A DNA stretch of 64,000 bases from an uncultured Dysgonomonas sp. (GCA_937995835.1 CALKIV010000030.1:17741-81740), one strand, 5' to 3'; shown: positions 36,948 through 46,512, numbered from the stretch's first letter. The notes: generated from the sequence alone by a model not told the origin. A program made the numbers and translations.

Positions 36948-37775
36948 TTAGAGTAATACCTCTTTATATTTTTCATAAAAATATCTTGCACCAACATCGG
37001 GATCAGCATCCTTATCTACCTCTGTAATCAGTTCATTGAGCAGATCCTCGCTCAATTTGTAGTTTGATAAGATATTCGCTATTTCGGGCTTTTCTTCCTT
37101 AAAATTCTTACGAGTGACGATTTTAATCTCATCCGTCGGAAAAACATTTTTAGGATCTTCTAATGTTTTCAGATCAAAATTTGTCCACATAAAATGTGGC
37201 TTCCATCCTGTAATGGCTATCCATTCGCCTCTCGACACAGCTTTGCGTAAGGCCGTCACCATAGATGTTTCGGAGGATGCCAATTGACTAAGCTCCAGAT
37301 CATACTCTTTGATAGCCTTTTCAGTATTGTAATAAATACCGGCCCCGACGCCAATACCAAAGATCTTAGAATCAAATTTGTCCTTATTTTCATTCAACTC
37401 CTCAATAGAGTTTATTTCCACATAAGTAGGTACAACAATGCCAGTTGTTCCTCCATCAAACACCGAGCCCAAAACATCTAATTTGGTACTATATCTTTCC
37501 CAGTAGTCTTTATGAGTATACGGTAACCATGCATCAAGATAAACATCTGCATCTCCTCTAGAAAGTGCTGCATAAATTGGACCTGGCTCTATTCGTTTTA
37601 GTGTAGTAGTATACCCTTTTTCTTCCAACATTATTTTAGCTAAATGCGTAATGGCAATACCTTCAGCCCAATTGGGATAAAGAATCAATACATCCTGTTT
37701 ATGCCTTTTTTCACAGGCAGTCATGCCAAGAAGTAAACCAGCTAAAAGTATGGTGAGCATTTTTAGTTTTCTCAT
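36948..37775 (-). CDS. opuAC: Glycine betaine ABC transporter, substrate-binding lipoprotein
   Basis: 275 residues. Lipobox LLLGMTAC makes it a lipoprotein. It belongs to the OpuAC family; residues LYPNWAEGIAITHLAKIML open the fold, and DAWLPYTHKDYW and ITGWKPHFMWTNF hold tryptophans and tyrosines likely to form the aromatic box for the quaternary ammonium group. Its start overlaps the permease stop (ATGA). Glycine betaine, carnitine or choline are possible ligands. Confidence 0.92.
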   Translation of the reverse strand: MRKLKMLTILLAGLLLGMTACEKRHKQDVLILYPNWAEGIAITHLAKIMLEEKGYTTTLKRIEPGPIYAALSRGDADVYLDAWLPYTHKDYWERYSTKLDVLGSVFDGGTTGIVVPTYVEINSIEELNENKDKFDSKIFGIGVGAGIYYNTEKAIKEYDLELSQLASSETSMVTALRKAVSRGEWIAITGWKPHFMWTNFDLKTLEDPKNVFPTDEIKIVTRKNFKEEKPEIANILSNYKLSEDLLNELITEVDKDADPDVGARYFYEKYKEVLL

Positions 37776-38665
37776 TTCACGCCCTCCCTATTTTTTGCAA
37801 AAGACTGTGTCATTCGGTCTAAAATGATTGCTAAAATCACAATACACAATCCGGCCTCGAATCCTAGTGCCACATCAGCCTGCTGTATACCTGCATAAAC
37901 ACTTTCTCCAAGTCCCCCAGCACCTACCATGGAGGCAATAACAACCATAGACAGTGCCAACATAATCACCTGATTGACACCAGCTAATATAGTTGGCATA
38001 GCCAAAGGAATTTGTACCTTAAGCAATGTTTGCGAACATGTACATCCGAAAGCAACGGATGCCTCTACAATCTCTTTAGGCACATTATGAATCCCTAAGG
38101 AAGTCATTCGTACAGCTGGAGGTAAGGAAAAAATAACCGTAGCTAAAACACCGGGTACATTTCCCACTGAGAAAAACAGAATAGCCGGAATCAGATAAAC
38201 AAAAGCCGGCATCGTTTGCATAAAGTCTAACAAAGGACGAATGATGCTAAACACAGTTTTGTTGTGAGCACACCAGATTCCTAATGGAATTCCGATTATC
38301 AAAATGAGAATAGTGGAAACCAACACCAGCACCAGTGTATCCATCGTTTCTTGCCAATATCCCATCAAGTAGACAAAAGTAAGCCCGATGATGCAAAAAA
38401 GCGATAAACCTAGCAATTCTCCAGCATTTTCCTTTGTGATACGTATTTTTTTCATTTTCATTTTAGCAGCTTTAGCTTTTATCAAAAAAGCTCCTACAGC
38501 AAATAGCAAAATGATGACGTAGAAAGGGATAAATGCTAAGGCTTCTTGCAACACATCGACACAATTTTCGATGATGATGGTAATTTGTCTGAAGAGTGGC
38601 GCACCAGCATCGGATAGCCAATCTACAAAGTATTCAATATATTTTCCTATATCTAATATTTTCAT
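37772..38665 (-). CDS. opuAB: Glycine betaine/proline ABC transporter permease
   Basis: 297 residues with about seven membrane segments and the BPD_transp_1 coupling motif (EASVAFGCTCSQTLLKVQIPLAMPTILAG). The N-terminal amphipathic stretch (VDWLSDAGAPLFRQITIIIENC) is typical of OpuAB/ProW. It lies between the ATPase (17-base gap) and the binding protein (4-base overlap). It imports an osmoprotectant. Confidence 0.94.
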   Translation of the reverse strand: MKILDIGKYIEYFVDWLSDAGAPLFRQITIIIENCVDVLQEALAFIPFYVIILLFAVGAFLIKAKAAKMKMKKIRITKENAGELLGLSLFCIIGLTFVYLMGYWQETMDTLVLVLVSTILILIIGIPLGIWCAHNKTVFSIIRPLLDFMQTMPAFVYLIPAILFFSVGNVPGVLATVIFSLPPAVRMTSLGIHNVPKEIVEASVAFGCTCSQTLLKVQIPLAMPTILAGVNQVIMLALSMVVIASMVGAGGLGESVYAGIQQADVALGFEAGLCIVILAIILDRMTQSFAKNREGVK

Positions 38666-38682
38666 ATCTATATCTTAGTTTT

Positions 38683-39900
38683 TTAGTTTGCGTTATCAAT
38701 TATTGTTTGTACTGCATCATCATCATATCCGGTCACCATAGCAACTACGTCCGAATGTATGATGTAGCCCACAGGGTAATCATCATCATCGACCACTACT
38801 AATGGATATTTCTGATTGATGAAAAGAGGCAACATGTCTGAAATGGAGTGATCTTCATGTACCTTAGGCACTTCGATCAAGATAGATTCTAATCCTATTT
38901 CTTTATTAGCAATCTTTCGTTCTACATCTTTTTTGCGAACAAAACCGATGAATACACGATCATTGTCCACTACTGGTAACAGTTTTAAGGTGAATTGATT
39001 CATCAAACGGAGAGCAACGGCCAAACCATGCTTTCCTATTCTTACACGAGCTTTAAATGGCTCTTGTACTGTAGATGCTGTGATTATCTTAGATTTATCG
39101 ATATTACCGATAAAGGCTTCGACATAGTCATCTGCAGGATTCATCAAAATATCATCTGAGCTACCTTGCTGAACGATAACACCATCTTTCATGATAGCAA
39201 TTGTATTACCAAGTTTCAGAGCCTCATCCAAATCATGAGTAATAAAGATGATCGTTTTCTTCAGCGTCTGCTGAATATCAATCAACTCATCCTGCATTTG
39301 AGAACGAATCAAAGGGTCTAAGGCGCTAAAGGCCTCATCCATCAATAGCACTTGAGAATCGTTGGCAATCGCCCTTGCTATTCCCACACGTTGTTGCATA
39401 CCTCCACTCAACTGGTGAGGATAAGAGTTTTCGTATCCTGAAAGCCCTACCATTTTGATCACTTCGCGAGCCTTATTGTTGCGGTCATCGCTATTCATAT
39501 CCTTTATCTCTAAGCCAAAAGCGACATTCTCCAAAATGCTTCGATGTGGTAGCAATCCAAAGTTTTGAAATACCATCCCCACTTTTCGACGGCGAAAATC
39601 CAGTAATCGGTCTTTGCTCATCTTAGTGATATCTTCGCCATCAATAGAGATAGAACCTGATGTTGGCACATTGAGCATATTAAAACAGCGTAGTAGCGAT
39701 GACTTTCCACTACCCGAAAGTCCCATAATGACAAAGATTTCACCCTCTGTGATTTTAAGATTCGCATTATTTACTGCTATTGTACATTTTGTTTTCTTAT
39801 GGATCTCTTGCTTGCTTTTGCCTGCTTTGAGCATTTTCATTGCTTGGCGTTTGGCTGATCCAAATATTAAGTATAAATCTTTAACTTCTATTTTATTCAT
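38683..39900 (-). CDS. opuAA: Glycine betaine/proline ABC transporter ATP-binding protein with CBS domains
   Basis: 405 residues. Walker A GLSGSGKSS, signature LSGGMQQR, Walker B VLLMDEAFSALD. The N-terminal segment before the ATPase core and the two CBS domains after about residue 275 (ending in a VDDDDYPVGYIIHSD region) are typical of OpuAA/ProV, where CBS domains sense ionic strength or c-di-AMP. Its start overlaps the stop of the porin-like gene by 4 bases (ATGA). Confidence 0.95.
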   Translation of the reverse strand: MNKIEVKDLYLIFGSAKRQAMKMLKAGKSKQEIHKKTKCTIAVNNANLKITEGEIFVIMGLSGSGKSSLLRCFNMLNVPTSGSISIDGEDITKMSKDRLLDFRRRKVGMVFQNFGLLPHRSILENVAFGLEIKDMNSDDRNNKAREVIKMVGLSGYENSYPHQLSGGMQQRVGIARAIANDSQVLLMDEAFSALDPLIRSQMQDELIDIQQTLKKTIIFITHDLDEALKLGNTIAIMKDGVIVQQGSSDDILMNPADDYVEAFIGNIDKSKIITASTVQEPFKARVRIGKHGLAVALRLMNQFTLKLLPVVDNDRVFIGFVRKKDVERKIANKEIGLESILIEVPKVHEDHSISDMLPLFINQKYPLVVVDDDDYPVGYIIHSDVVAMVTGYDDDAVQTIIDNAN

Positions 39901-41096
39901 ATTTTGAAATTGAAATAATATCCTATGTTTATGTTAAATCTGCTATTCCATCGTGCATCCCTACTTCCTGCTCCTAAGCCAATAGGCTCTTGTGAAGTTA
40001 AGGTTGGAGTATTCTTCCCCCATGCATAATCTACGTAGGTATAGATGGGTCCAGAGGTTATAAGCACACCCGGAATAAGATAATGTGTACTCTTGTAGCT
40101 TTTCACTTTTTTGTCCACCACCGAATAGTCTACATAAGGTTCTATACTGGTGATAAACTTCCTGTTTACCGGAATCTTATAAGATAATCCTGCCACATAG
40201 ACCATGCCTTTGGCTGCCACATCCTGAGTGGCTCCAAAAGCTCCCATTTGTATGATGTCCAGTTTTTGACCATCGTTCCCTAGGGCGTTATAATTGTATC
40301 CGATGACTTCTCCTTTGAAGTTCCATCGGTTGTAATCGATTTGTGTATGAGCTGCCCATGTCAAGCCCCATTTTCGTCGGTCAATTTCTCTATTATAGAT
40401 GCTACCAAATTGTGCCGAAAAGCCTAACTCCACCTCTTTTAACACATGATAGCGAGCACGTATGTTAAATTGATCCAGTTCTCTAATATTAGCATCCACC
40501 AACTGTCCATCAGCATAGCCTGTTGTTGGCACAATGGCATAAGAAAATCGTCCATTGCCCACTCCATTGTCTTGACTATCTGAATCTATTGGTCCTTTAG
40601 GTGCTGCCTGTCTGAAATAAGCTAGATCGAATGCTAGTTTATCATGTTTATAAGAAAAATTTAATCCCGTACTATATGCATCCTCTAAGCCTATATAATA
40701 TGGAGCCTGATACCACCAAGAGTGTGATGCTGCAGGACCAATTCCAAAAGGTTTTTGAAGAACACCTAGCTGTCCATACCATTTATCATCTATCTGATAA
40801 CCAATATATCCATGATGAAGAAAGTGCATTTTAAATTCTGAATAGAAGCGGTATTGAATGCTCAGGTCAAAGCCCATGAGACGGGCATCGGCAGATAAAA
40901 ACCAAGTATCCATCTTCATGTAGGTATCCAGGTCTTTATTACTTTGTTCGTAGTTTTGTACTGCTGCATTAAAACGGAGTGCTCCTCCGATGTTTAAATA
41001 ATCGGATTCATCGGGTTCTTCAGCACTTAACGATGAGGAAATTAATACAAGAAAAAGTAAAATGCACGAAGCATTATGTTTCATTTTATTTATCAT
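39897..41096 (-). CDS. Outer-membrane porin-like beta-barrel protein heading the betaine operon
   Basis: 399 residues with a signal peptide (MKHNASCILLFLVLISSSLSA) and many aromatic alternating strands; the barrel ends in YYFNFKI. Segments such as GQLGVLQKPFGIGPAASHSWW and NIGYYFNF resemble phosphate-selective-porin-like and other short barrel families, without a firm match. It overlaps opuAA by 4 bases, so it is translationally coupled to the betaine transporter and is likely the outer-membrane channel for the same solute. A start at the second Met (41084) is possible. Confidence 0.75.
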   Translation of the reverse strand: MINKMKHNASCILLFLVLISSSLSAEEPDESDYLNIGGALRFNAAVQNYEQSNKDLDTYMKMDTWFLSADARLMGFDLSIQYRFYSEFKMHFLHHGYIGYQIDDKWYGQLGVLQKPFGIGPAASHSWWYQAPYYIGLEDAYSTGLNFSYKHDKLAFDLAYFRQAAPKGPIDSDSQDNGVGNGRFSYAIVPTTGYADGQLVDANIRELDQFNIRARYHVLKEVELGFSAQFGSIYNREIDRRKWGLTWAAHTQIDYNRWNFKGEVIGYNYNALGNDGQKLDIIQMGAFGATQDVAAKGMVYVAGLSYKIPVNRKFITSIEPYVDYSVVDKKVKSYKSTHYLIPGVLITSGPIYTYVDYAWGKNTPTLTSQEPIGLGAGSRDARWNSRFNINIGYYFNFKI

Positions 41097-41454
41097 GAGT
41101 CTAAAAAGCTAAATCACACTCCACTTTTGAGGAAGCGTAATTAAAAATTAATTGAAATGCTAAAATTAATTTGCAAAACAAACACAACATACTGCCAAAC
41201 AACAGAAGGACATATCATAACCAAATGATTTTGGAGTCCTAAAAAATGCTATGCTAAAATAAATACGTGAAATTCGGGTTTAATATGTGACAAAATCAGC
41301 AATCTTTATATTGTGATTTGGCTTGGTTGCCAACCCTGAATTAGTCGAAAAAAATTCACGACCGTTGACAAAAGTAGATAAAAAAAGGTTAACATGCAAA
41401 AAAATATTTCCATACAACCCTAAATCAGCTGTATGGAAATATCTTAAAATCACC
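41097..41454. other. Intergenic region holding the porin-operon promoter and the upstream operon's terminator
   Basis: About 360 bases between two minus-strand units. The right part is a terminator (41397-41442). The left part should hold the promoter of the porin/betaine operon but no TAnnTTTG box was found, so osmotic regulation may use a different signal. No open frame of note. Confidence 0.5.
41397..41442 (-). terminator. Terminator of the mdh-hydrolase operon
   Basis: A perfect 13-bp inverted repeat (ATATTTCCATACA / TGTATGGAAATAT, 13-base loop). Read on the minus strand it is followed at once by seven T residues (A-run at 41397-41403), so it is a classical rho-independent terminator 12 bases past the hydrolase stop codon. 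Confidence 0.9.
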
Positions 41455-42201
41455 TTATTTATTGAGCCATTTATCTATAATGGTCAACATTTCTTGGTGA
41501 TATAGAAAGTCCTCTTTCATCCCCCAACCATGTCCTCCACAAGGAAATACATGCAATGAAGCAGGCACATGATGAGCTTTCAACTTTTCATAATAGATCA
41601 CTCCATTGAGAGGAGAAACGACCTGATCATCATCACTTGCCATAAATAGGCATGGAGGCGTAGATGCAGAGATGCTATTTTCTGAACTATAACAATTTAA
41701 CACATCCAGAGTAGGAGAAACTCCTAAAAGTCTTTCACGCGAGGGCTTATGCGTCAGCTGGTCAGTCATACTAACCACTGCATAAAACAACATAGTGAAA
41801 TTAAGCTTCGATTCAGCCTCTTCCTTCACAGCCAAGAGCGAAACAGCGTGTCCTCCGATGGAGAAACCTGCAGCTCCTATTTGTTGCTGGTCAATATTCC
41901 ATTGCGAAGCATGTGATCTTACTATTTTCACGGCTTGTCGCAAATCTGCCTCGGGTTTTGTTCTATCTCCTTGAGGTAAACGATAATTTAACACAATACC
42001 AGCAACATTAATACTATTGAGCCATTGAGCGAACTGACGCCCTTCGTGCTCGATGTTAACCTGATTGTAACCGCCACCTCCACAAATCACAACCGCCTTT
42101 GTTGGGGTAGATTGCTTTTGAGGAAGATAAACGTAAATCTCCGGTGCTACTTCTGAAGCATCTACTCTTTCATATAATGGAAGTGTTAAATTAGTGTTCA
42201 T
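41455..42201 (-). CDS. Alpha/beta hydrolase, acetyl-esterase-like
   Basis: 248 residues. Oxyanion region AVVICGGGGYNQVNIEHEG, nucleophile elbow GFSIGGHA (Ser near 136), acid in ASDDDQVVSPLNG and catalytic His in CGGHGWG. No signal peptide, so cytoplasmic. The family includes acetyl-xylan esterases and lipases of the BD-FAE type. It follows mdh by 6 bases; a metabolic link is not evident. Confidence 0.88.
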   Translation of the reverse strand: MNTNLTLPLYERVDASEVAPEIYVYLPQKQSTPTKAVVICGGGGYNQVNIEHEGRQFAQWLNSINVAGIVLNYRLPQGDRTKPEADLRQAVKIVRSHASQWNIDQQQIGAAGFSIGGHAVSLLAVKEEAESKLNFTMLFYAVVSMTDQLTHKPSRERLLGVSPTLDVLNCYSSENSISASTPPCLFMASDDDQVVSPLNGVIYYEKLKAHHVPASLHVFPCGGHGWGMKEDFLYHQEMLTIIDKWLNK

Positions 42202-42207
42202 TTTTGC

Positions 42208-43206
42208 TTAAAGGTTAGGATTGATTGATTTCCATTCGCTGATTGCAGGAATCACACCTGTATTGATCAAGCTATCTCTCAAATCGCAAAGATGTTGGTA
42301 GCTTTGTTTCAACTCAGTATACTCTTTATCTGTTCCTTTTACGTCCTTATATTGTACTCCATTCTTGTCAAGAGTGGTTTCCATTGCCATCATCACATGG
42401 TTAAACTCTCCATTAGATACATAACAACCTACTGGCCAATCAAATTTTTCGCCACCCATAGCAGCGCCAATCATTTCTAGCGACAAGTAAGCGGGGCTTT
42501 GGAACGAAGAGCGTCCTCTTAGGTCAATAATATTTTTACCACCTTGAATTACTCTCACCTTGAGCGCTTCCCATTGCTCGTTTGTCAAAGCAGGAGTTCC
42601 GATCAAGCTATTCAAAGCTTTTCCATCTACTTTAGCAGTAGAAGAGAAAACAGCCATTTGCTCACCATGCCCTCCATAAGTTCTACAATTTTCCACTTTA
42701 TCAGGATGGATGTTAAAATGCTTAGCAAGTTCGTTTCTCAAGCGTGTGCTGTCTAAAGCAGCAAGAGTAGTCACTTGTGAAGGTTTAAGTCCTGAATAAA
42801 GAAGAGCCAAAAGACCGGTGATGTCAGCAGGGTTGAAAATCACCACCACGTGTTTCACATCCGGACAATAGTTTTTGATATTTTTACCGAATTCAATAGC
42901 GATCTCTGCATTTCCTTTCAAAAGGTCTTCTCTGGTCATACCTTCTTTTCTGGCTGCCCCACCCGATGAGATAACGTATTTACTGTCTTTTAGAGCTTCT
43001 TTAATGTCGCCTGTAAAAGTAATATTCACACCTTTAAAGCCACATTGTAATAATTCTTCAGCCACACCTTCAAGCCCTTTAACATAAGGGTCGTATAGAC
43101 AAATATTACTTGAAAGTCCCATAAGGATAGCTGATTGTGCCATGTTAGAACCTATCATTCCTGCAGCACCAACAATTGTTAATTTTTCTGACGTAAGAGT
43201 TCGCAT
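42208..43206 (-). CDS. mdh: Malate dehydrogenase
   Basis: 332 residues. N-terminal NAD site VGAAGMIGSNMAQ, catalytic region IFNPADITGLLALL, substrate Arg in LDSTRLRNELAK, and the catalytic His in TYGGHGEQMAVF. It is the typical Bacteroidales malate dehydrogenase of the LDH/MDH superfamily, converting oxaloacetate and malate, important for the succinate pathway. First gene of the mdh-hydrolase unit. Confidence 0.95.
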   Translation of the reverse strand: MRTLTSEKLTIVGAAGMIGSNMAQSAILMGLSSNICLYDPYVKGLEGVAEELLQCGFKGVNITFTGDIKEALKDSKYVISSGGAARKEGMTREDLLKGNAEIAIEFGKNIKNYCPDVKHVVVIFNPADITGLLALLYSGLKPSQVTTLAALDSTRLRNELAKHFNIHPDKVENCRTYGGHGEQMAVFSSTAKVDGKALNSLIGTPALTNEQWEALKVRVIQGGKNIIDLRGRSSFQSPAYLSLEMIGAAMGGEKFDWPVGCYVSNGEFNHVMMAMETTLDKNGVQYKDVKGTDKEYTELKQSYQHLCDLRDSLINTGVIPAISEWKSINPNL

Positions 43207-43482
43207 ATTTTATATTTTTATATTGTGCATTGAATTTACAACATTTTACTGAATTTTTCATCCTTTTGAGAGTAATACAACAGCCCAAAAGACTAAAAAA
43301 AGTTACAATTTATCAGAACAGACAACACTTTTTTCAGCATACGAACAAAAATGCTTGCATTTTATTCTTTTTCAGAACTCAAAACAGAGGATTCATATTT
43401 AAATATTTTTAACAGTAGTATCTAACTCTAGGCTAGATACGCATTAGCATAAGTAATAAAAGAGCCTATCCATGATAAAATT

Positions 43483-43923
43483 TCACTTTTGCTTTTGTAT
43501 TAACAGTCTAATGTGCGTAAACGTTCCATTCATTTGCCTTGCAACGCTAAGTTTCCAGTTCTCAGGATCATTAAAATACTCTTTAGCAATTGCCTCACCA
43601 CCACACTCTATTGCTGTGATATATTTCCATGCAGGAATGAGTGATGAAGGAATCTTATAAGGATCAGGATCGCCACCTACTTCTGTACTAAAAATCAGAG
43701 ACGAGTGTGGCTCAATAGTCTCCAAATCATGAAACTTATATTTAGAGTCGTACATCTCGTTAATATACATACTGTAGCCTCCCCACGACGATAAATGAAT
43801 AGTAATAGGTGTCTCTGTTACGTTACAAACTTCAAAGCGATAGCATACATGATTTTCTTTCACACACGAAGAAACCAAACCAACTATCACAACAATAATA
43901 AAAAGTTTAACCACTCGTCTCAT
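43483..43923 (-). CDS. Hypothetical lipoprotein
   Basis: 146 residues with a signal peptide and lipobox (VIVGLVSSC, Cys20), so membrane-anchored. The mature part looks like a small beta-sandwich, with two further Cys in VCYRFEVCNVTETP. No family is recognised. It is a single gene flanked by non-coding stretches on both sides. Confidence 0.7.
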   Translation of the reverse strand: MRRVVKLFIIVVIVGLVSSCVKENHVCYRFEVCNVTETPITIHLSSWGGYSMYINEMYDSKYKFHDLETIEPHSSLIFSTEVGGDPDPYKIPSSLIPAWKYITAIECGGEAIAKEYFNDPENWKLSVARQMNGTFTHIRLLIQKQK

Positions 43924-44192
43924 TCGTTCAATGTTTAGATATATTATCTCTAAATTTACAATAAAATACTTAAATCTTTAGATTATTTTTCAATAAAAAC
44001 AAACACATAACATTATGTATCAGCAAATAGTTAACATCACTACACCTTAAACTAGATAACTATATCTCACTTATTTAAAGAATAAATGAGATATACAGAA
44101 CGATCATCGAACACCATACAACAAAACCACACAACATACAGTTCGCAACCTGTATAAGCATTAAAGCACCCACAAAGACAAAAGAAGTAGAC
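43924..44192. other. AT-rich intergenic region upstream of the acetyltransferase genes
   Basis: About 330 bases separate the divergent lipoprotein and acetyltransferase starts. Apart from the promoter near its right end, no repeat, RNA gene or open frame was recognised. Confidence 0.5.
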
Positions 44193-44221
44193 TTGAATTT
44201 TAAAATCATTATGTAATTTTG
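44192..44221 (+). promoter_or_regulatory. Promoter of the catB-like gene
   Basis: CTTG (44192-44195), 18 bases, TAATTTTG (44214-44221), an exact -7 match with a near-match -33 box. The transcript would start about 28 bases before the ATG at 44256 and cover both acetyltransferase genes. Confidence 0.55.
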
Positions 44222-44255
44222 CTAGTTTCGTATTTTAAGATTTAAACTGTATAAA

Positions 44256-44894
44256 ATGAAAATAAATAATTATTTCGATAACCCATATAAAGGAAAAACG
44301 ATAGCAGAACAGATAACGAATCCCAATATCATTGTTGGCAAGTATAGCTATTATTCAGGTTATTATCATGGACACTCATTCGACGACTGTGCCAGATACT
44401 TGATGCCCAACAGAGATGATGTAGATAAACTAATTATTGGTAGTTTTTGCTCTATCGGAACAGGAGCTTCCTTTATAATGGCTGGCAACCAAGGACATAG
44501 ACATGAGTGGATATCTAGTTTTCCTTTCTTCTACATGAGTGAAGTGCCTGAATTTGATGGTTCTACAAATGGCTATCTACCTGCTGGCGACACCATTATA
44601 GGTAATGATGTCTGGATTGGCTCGGAAGCTATGATCATGGCAGGAATCAAGATTGGCGATGGTGCTGTAATAGGTAGCAGAGCCTTGGTTACTAAAGATG
44701 TAGCACCATACACAGTTGTAGGAGGCAATCCAGCTAAGGAAATTAAGAAAAGATTTCAAGAAGATGAGATCAAAGTGTTGCTGGAAATGCAATGGTGGAA
44801 CTGGCAATTGGCAGATCTTCATGCAGTGATGCCCCTTATGTGCAGCGCAGACATCAAAGGATTGCATGATTATTACATTCAGAAGATAAAATAA
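44256..44894 (+). CDS. catB: Type B chloramphenicol/xenobiotic O-acetyltransferase (CatB-like)
   Basis: 212 residues, a left-handed beta-helix hexapeptide-repeat enzyme. The opening NYFDNPYKGKTIAEQ, YSYYSGYYHGHSFDDCARYL and MAGNQGHRHEW follow CatB proteins almost residue by residue; His81 in NQGHR is the expected catalytic base, and DVWIGSEAMIMAGIKIGDG is the acetyl-CoA binding coil. CatB enzymes acetylate chloramphenicol at the 3-hydroxyl. The resemblance is strong, but related enzymes act on other substrates, so resistance remains a prediction. A second paralogous gene follows 15 bases downstream. Confidence 0.88.
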   Translation: MKINNYFDNPYKGKTIAEQITNPNIIVGKYSYYSGYYHGHSFDDCARYLMPNRDDVDKLIIGSFCSIGTGASFIMAGNQGHRHEWISSFPFFYMSEVPEFDGSTNGYLPAGDTIIGNDVWIGSEAMIMAGIKIGDGAVIGSRALVTKDVAPYTVVGGNPAKEIKKRFQEDEIKVLLEMQWWNWQLADLHAVMPLMCSADIKGLHDYYIQKIK

Positions 44895-44909
44895 ACAATA
44901 AAAAGTTCG

Positions 44910-45572
44910 ATGAATAAAGGGAAAAACGAAATAAAACATTGGTCAAAAGTGGAATATTTACATGAAAGTGTGACCAACCCCAATATACACATCAAAGGAA
45001 CAACTAGCTATTACAGTGATGCGTGGACAGGTTCTTTCGAAGAAAGTGTTGTTCGCTATCTCTATGGAGATCCCTACAGTTTGGCAAATTGGGAACCTCA
45101 ATGGCATGTAGATCAGCTATATATTGGCTCACATGTCTGCATCGCTGGTGAAGTGGTCATCCTCATGGGTGGCAATAACACACATCGTTCTGATTGGTTT
45201 AGTTTATATCCATATGTGGAATATATCCAAGAAGCATATATCAAGGCTGGCGATACAACTATAGGTGATGGCGCATGGCTAGGAATGCGATCGATGATTA
45301 TGCCTGGTATCACCATTGGGCAAGGGGCTATAGTGGCATCTGGAGCCATAGTCACCAAAGATGTTCCCCCCTATGCTGTGGTAGCAGGAAATCCAGCAAG
45401 AATCATAAAATATAGATTCGATGAAGAAACAATCAAAAATCTCTTAGAACTAAACATTTATGATTGGGAGGTAGAAAAGTATGAAGCATTGAAACAATAT
45501 CTAGCGTCAAATGATCTGAAGGCTCTGAGAGAAGCCATCCAAAGATATGAGCAACAAAACAAAAAAGAGTAA
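44910..45572 (+). CDS. Second XAT/Vat-type acetyltransferase
   Basis: 220 residues of the same left-handed beta-helix family. It shares the fold landmarks (SVTNPNIHIKGTTSYYSDAW, MGGNNTHRSDWFSLYPY with probable catalytic His92, GAWLGMRSMIMPGITIGQG, VAGNPARIIKYRF) but lacks the CatB-specific N-terminal motif and is clearly diverged from the first. It is likely cotranscribed. Its stop lies 7 bases from the stop of the convergent AraC-family gene. The substrate may be an antibiotic, a sugar or another alcohol. Confidence 0.85.
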   Translation: MNKGKNEIKHWSKVEYLHESVTNPNIHIKGTTSYYSDAWTGSFEESVVRYLYGDPYSLANWEPQWHVDQLYIGSHVCIAGEVVILMGGNNTHRSDWFSLYPYVEYIQEAYIKAGDTTIGDGAWLGMRSMIMPGITIGQGAIVASGAIVTKDVPPYAVVAGNPARIIKYRFDEETIKNLLELNIYDWEVEKYEALKQYLASNDLKALREAIQRYEQQNKKE

Positions 45573-45579
45573 AAACGGG

Positions 45580-46512
45580 TTATTCTCTCCCCTCACTAGG
45601 TAAATAGCCATACATCTTTTGGAAGGCTACAGCAAAATGTTGCGCATGTTTGTAGCCGACAGTCTCAGCAATATCGGCTATAGAAAGCTCTGTCGTTTTC
45701 AGTAAAGTTGATGCCTTCTGCATTCGTTGGCTAGTGAGGTAGTCAAAAACGGTTTTGCCAAACAGTTCTTTGAATCCTGATTTCAATTTAGTTTGATTGA
45801 TTCCCACAGACAAAGCCAATTGAGGAATAGATACATGCTCTAATGAGGTCTCAAGCAAGTTTTTCACCTGATGGAGCGCCTCTATATCTCTGTTTTGTAG
45901 TTTCGTTTGCCTTCGTGTGTCAGCCTGTTGCAGATAAGAACTTTGGAGCAAGAGCAACTCCATCACTTTAGACTCTAAATAAAGGGTTTTCAGTTTACCT
46001 GAATACTTCGATTTCTCATCATGCATTTCGGATATAATAGAATAGAATCGGGCATCCTGCCCCAATCTGGCAAACAGTTTCCTATTATCCATAACACCAT
46101 CAAGCAACTCATTTTCTCCAAGAAATAAGTCGTCAAACAATTGAGGATTAATGCCTATTTCGAAAAATGCCCCAAGCTGATTATCTGTACCCATTTGATA
46201 CATGTATTCATCTTGCTCTTCCTTGAATAGCAGACATTCTCCACGGCAGACATCTAAATAATTATTGCCCTCTGTGATACAAGAACCTTGCAAACAAAAA
46301 TGAGCTACAATGCTTTCATTCGTAGGCAAAACAGAATACGATTTGGAGGACGAAGAAGTATATCTCCCCCATTTCAGATGAATACCATTCAGAAAAACAT
46401 TATTTAGCTCAATTTCAAAACCCTCATTATCTGTCAATTTATCTACCCTTTCGATGGAGTCAATAGCCCCAATAAAATAGTTTCTTGAATCCAAAGTCAT
46501 GTTATAATTCAT
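45580..46512 (-). CDS. AraC-family regulator of the PchR/YbtA type
   Basis: 310 residues. The C-terminal 100 residues hold two helix-turn-helix units (VSIPQLALSVGINQTKLKSGF and LSIADIAETVGYKHAQHFAVAF) ending YGYLPSEGRE. FGKTVFDYLTSQRMQKA closely follows the PchR/YbtA pattern for siderophore-responsive regulators. The N-terminal half is a ligand domain. Divergent from the MFS/ABC operon across a 114-base gap that carries two direct repeats near its own start codon, which suggests it controls both itself and that operon in response to an iron-chelate. Confidence 0.85.
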   Translation of the reverse strand: MNYNMTLDSRNYFIGAIDSIERVDKLTDNEGFEIELNNVFLNGIHLKWGRYTSSSSKSYSVLPTNESIVAHFCLQGSCITEGNNYLDVCRGECLLFKEEQDEYMYQMGTDNQLGAFFEIGINPQLFDDLFLGENELLDGVMDNRKLFARLGQDARFYSIISEMHDEKSKYSGKLKTLYLESKVMELLLLQSSYLQQADTRRQTKLQNRDIEALHQVKNLLETSLEHVSIPQLALSVGINQTKLKSGFKELFGKTVFDYLTSQRMQKASTLLKTTELSIADIAETVGYKHAQHFAVAFQKMYGYLPSEGRE

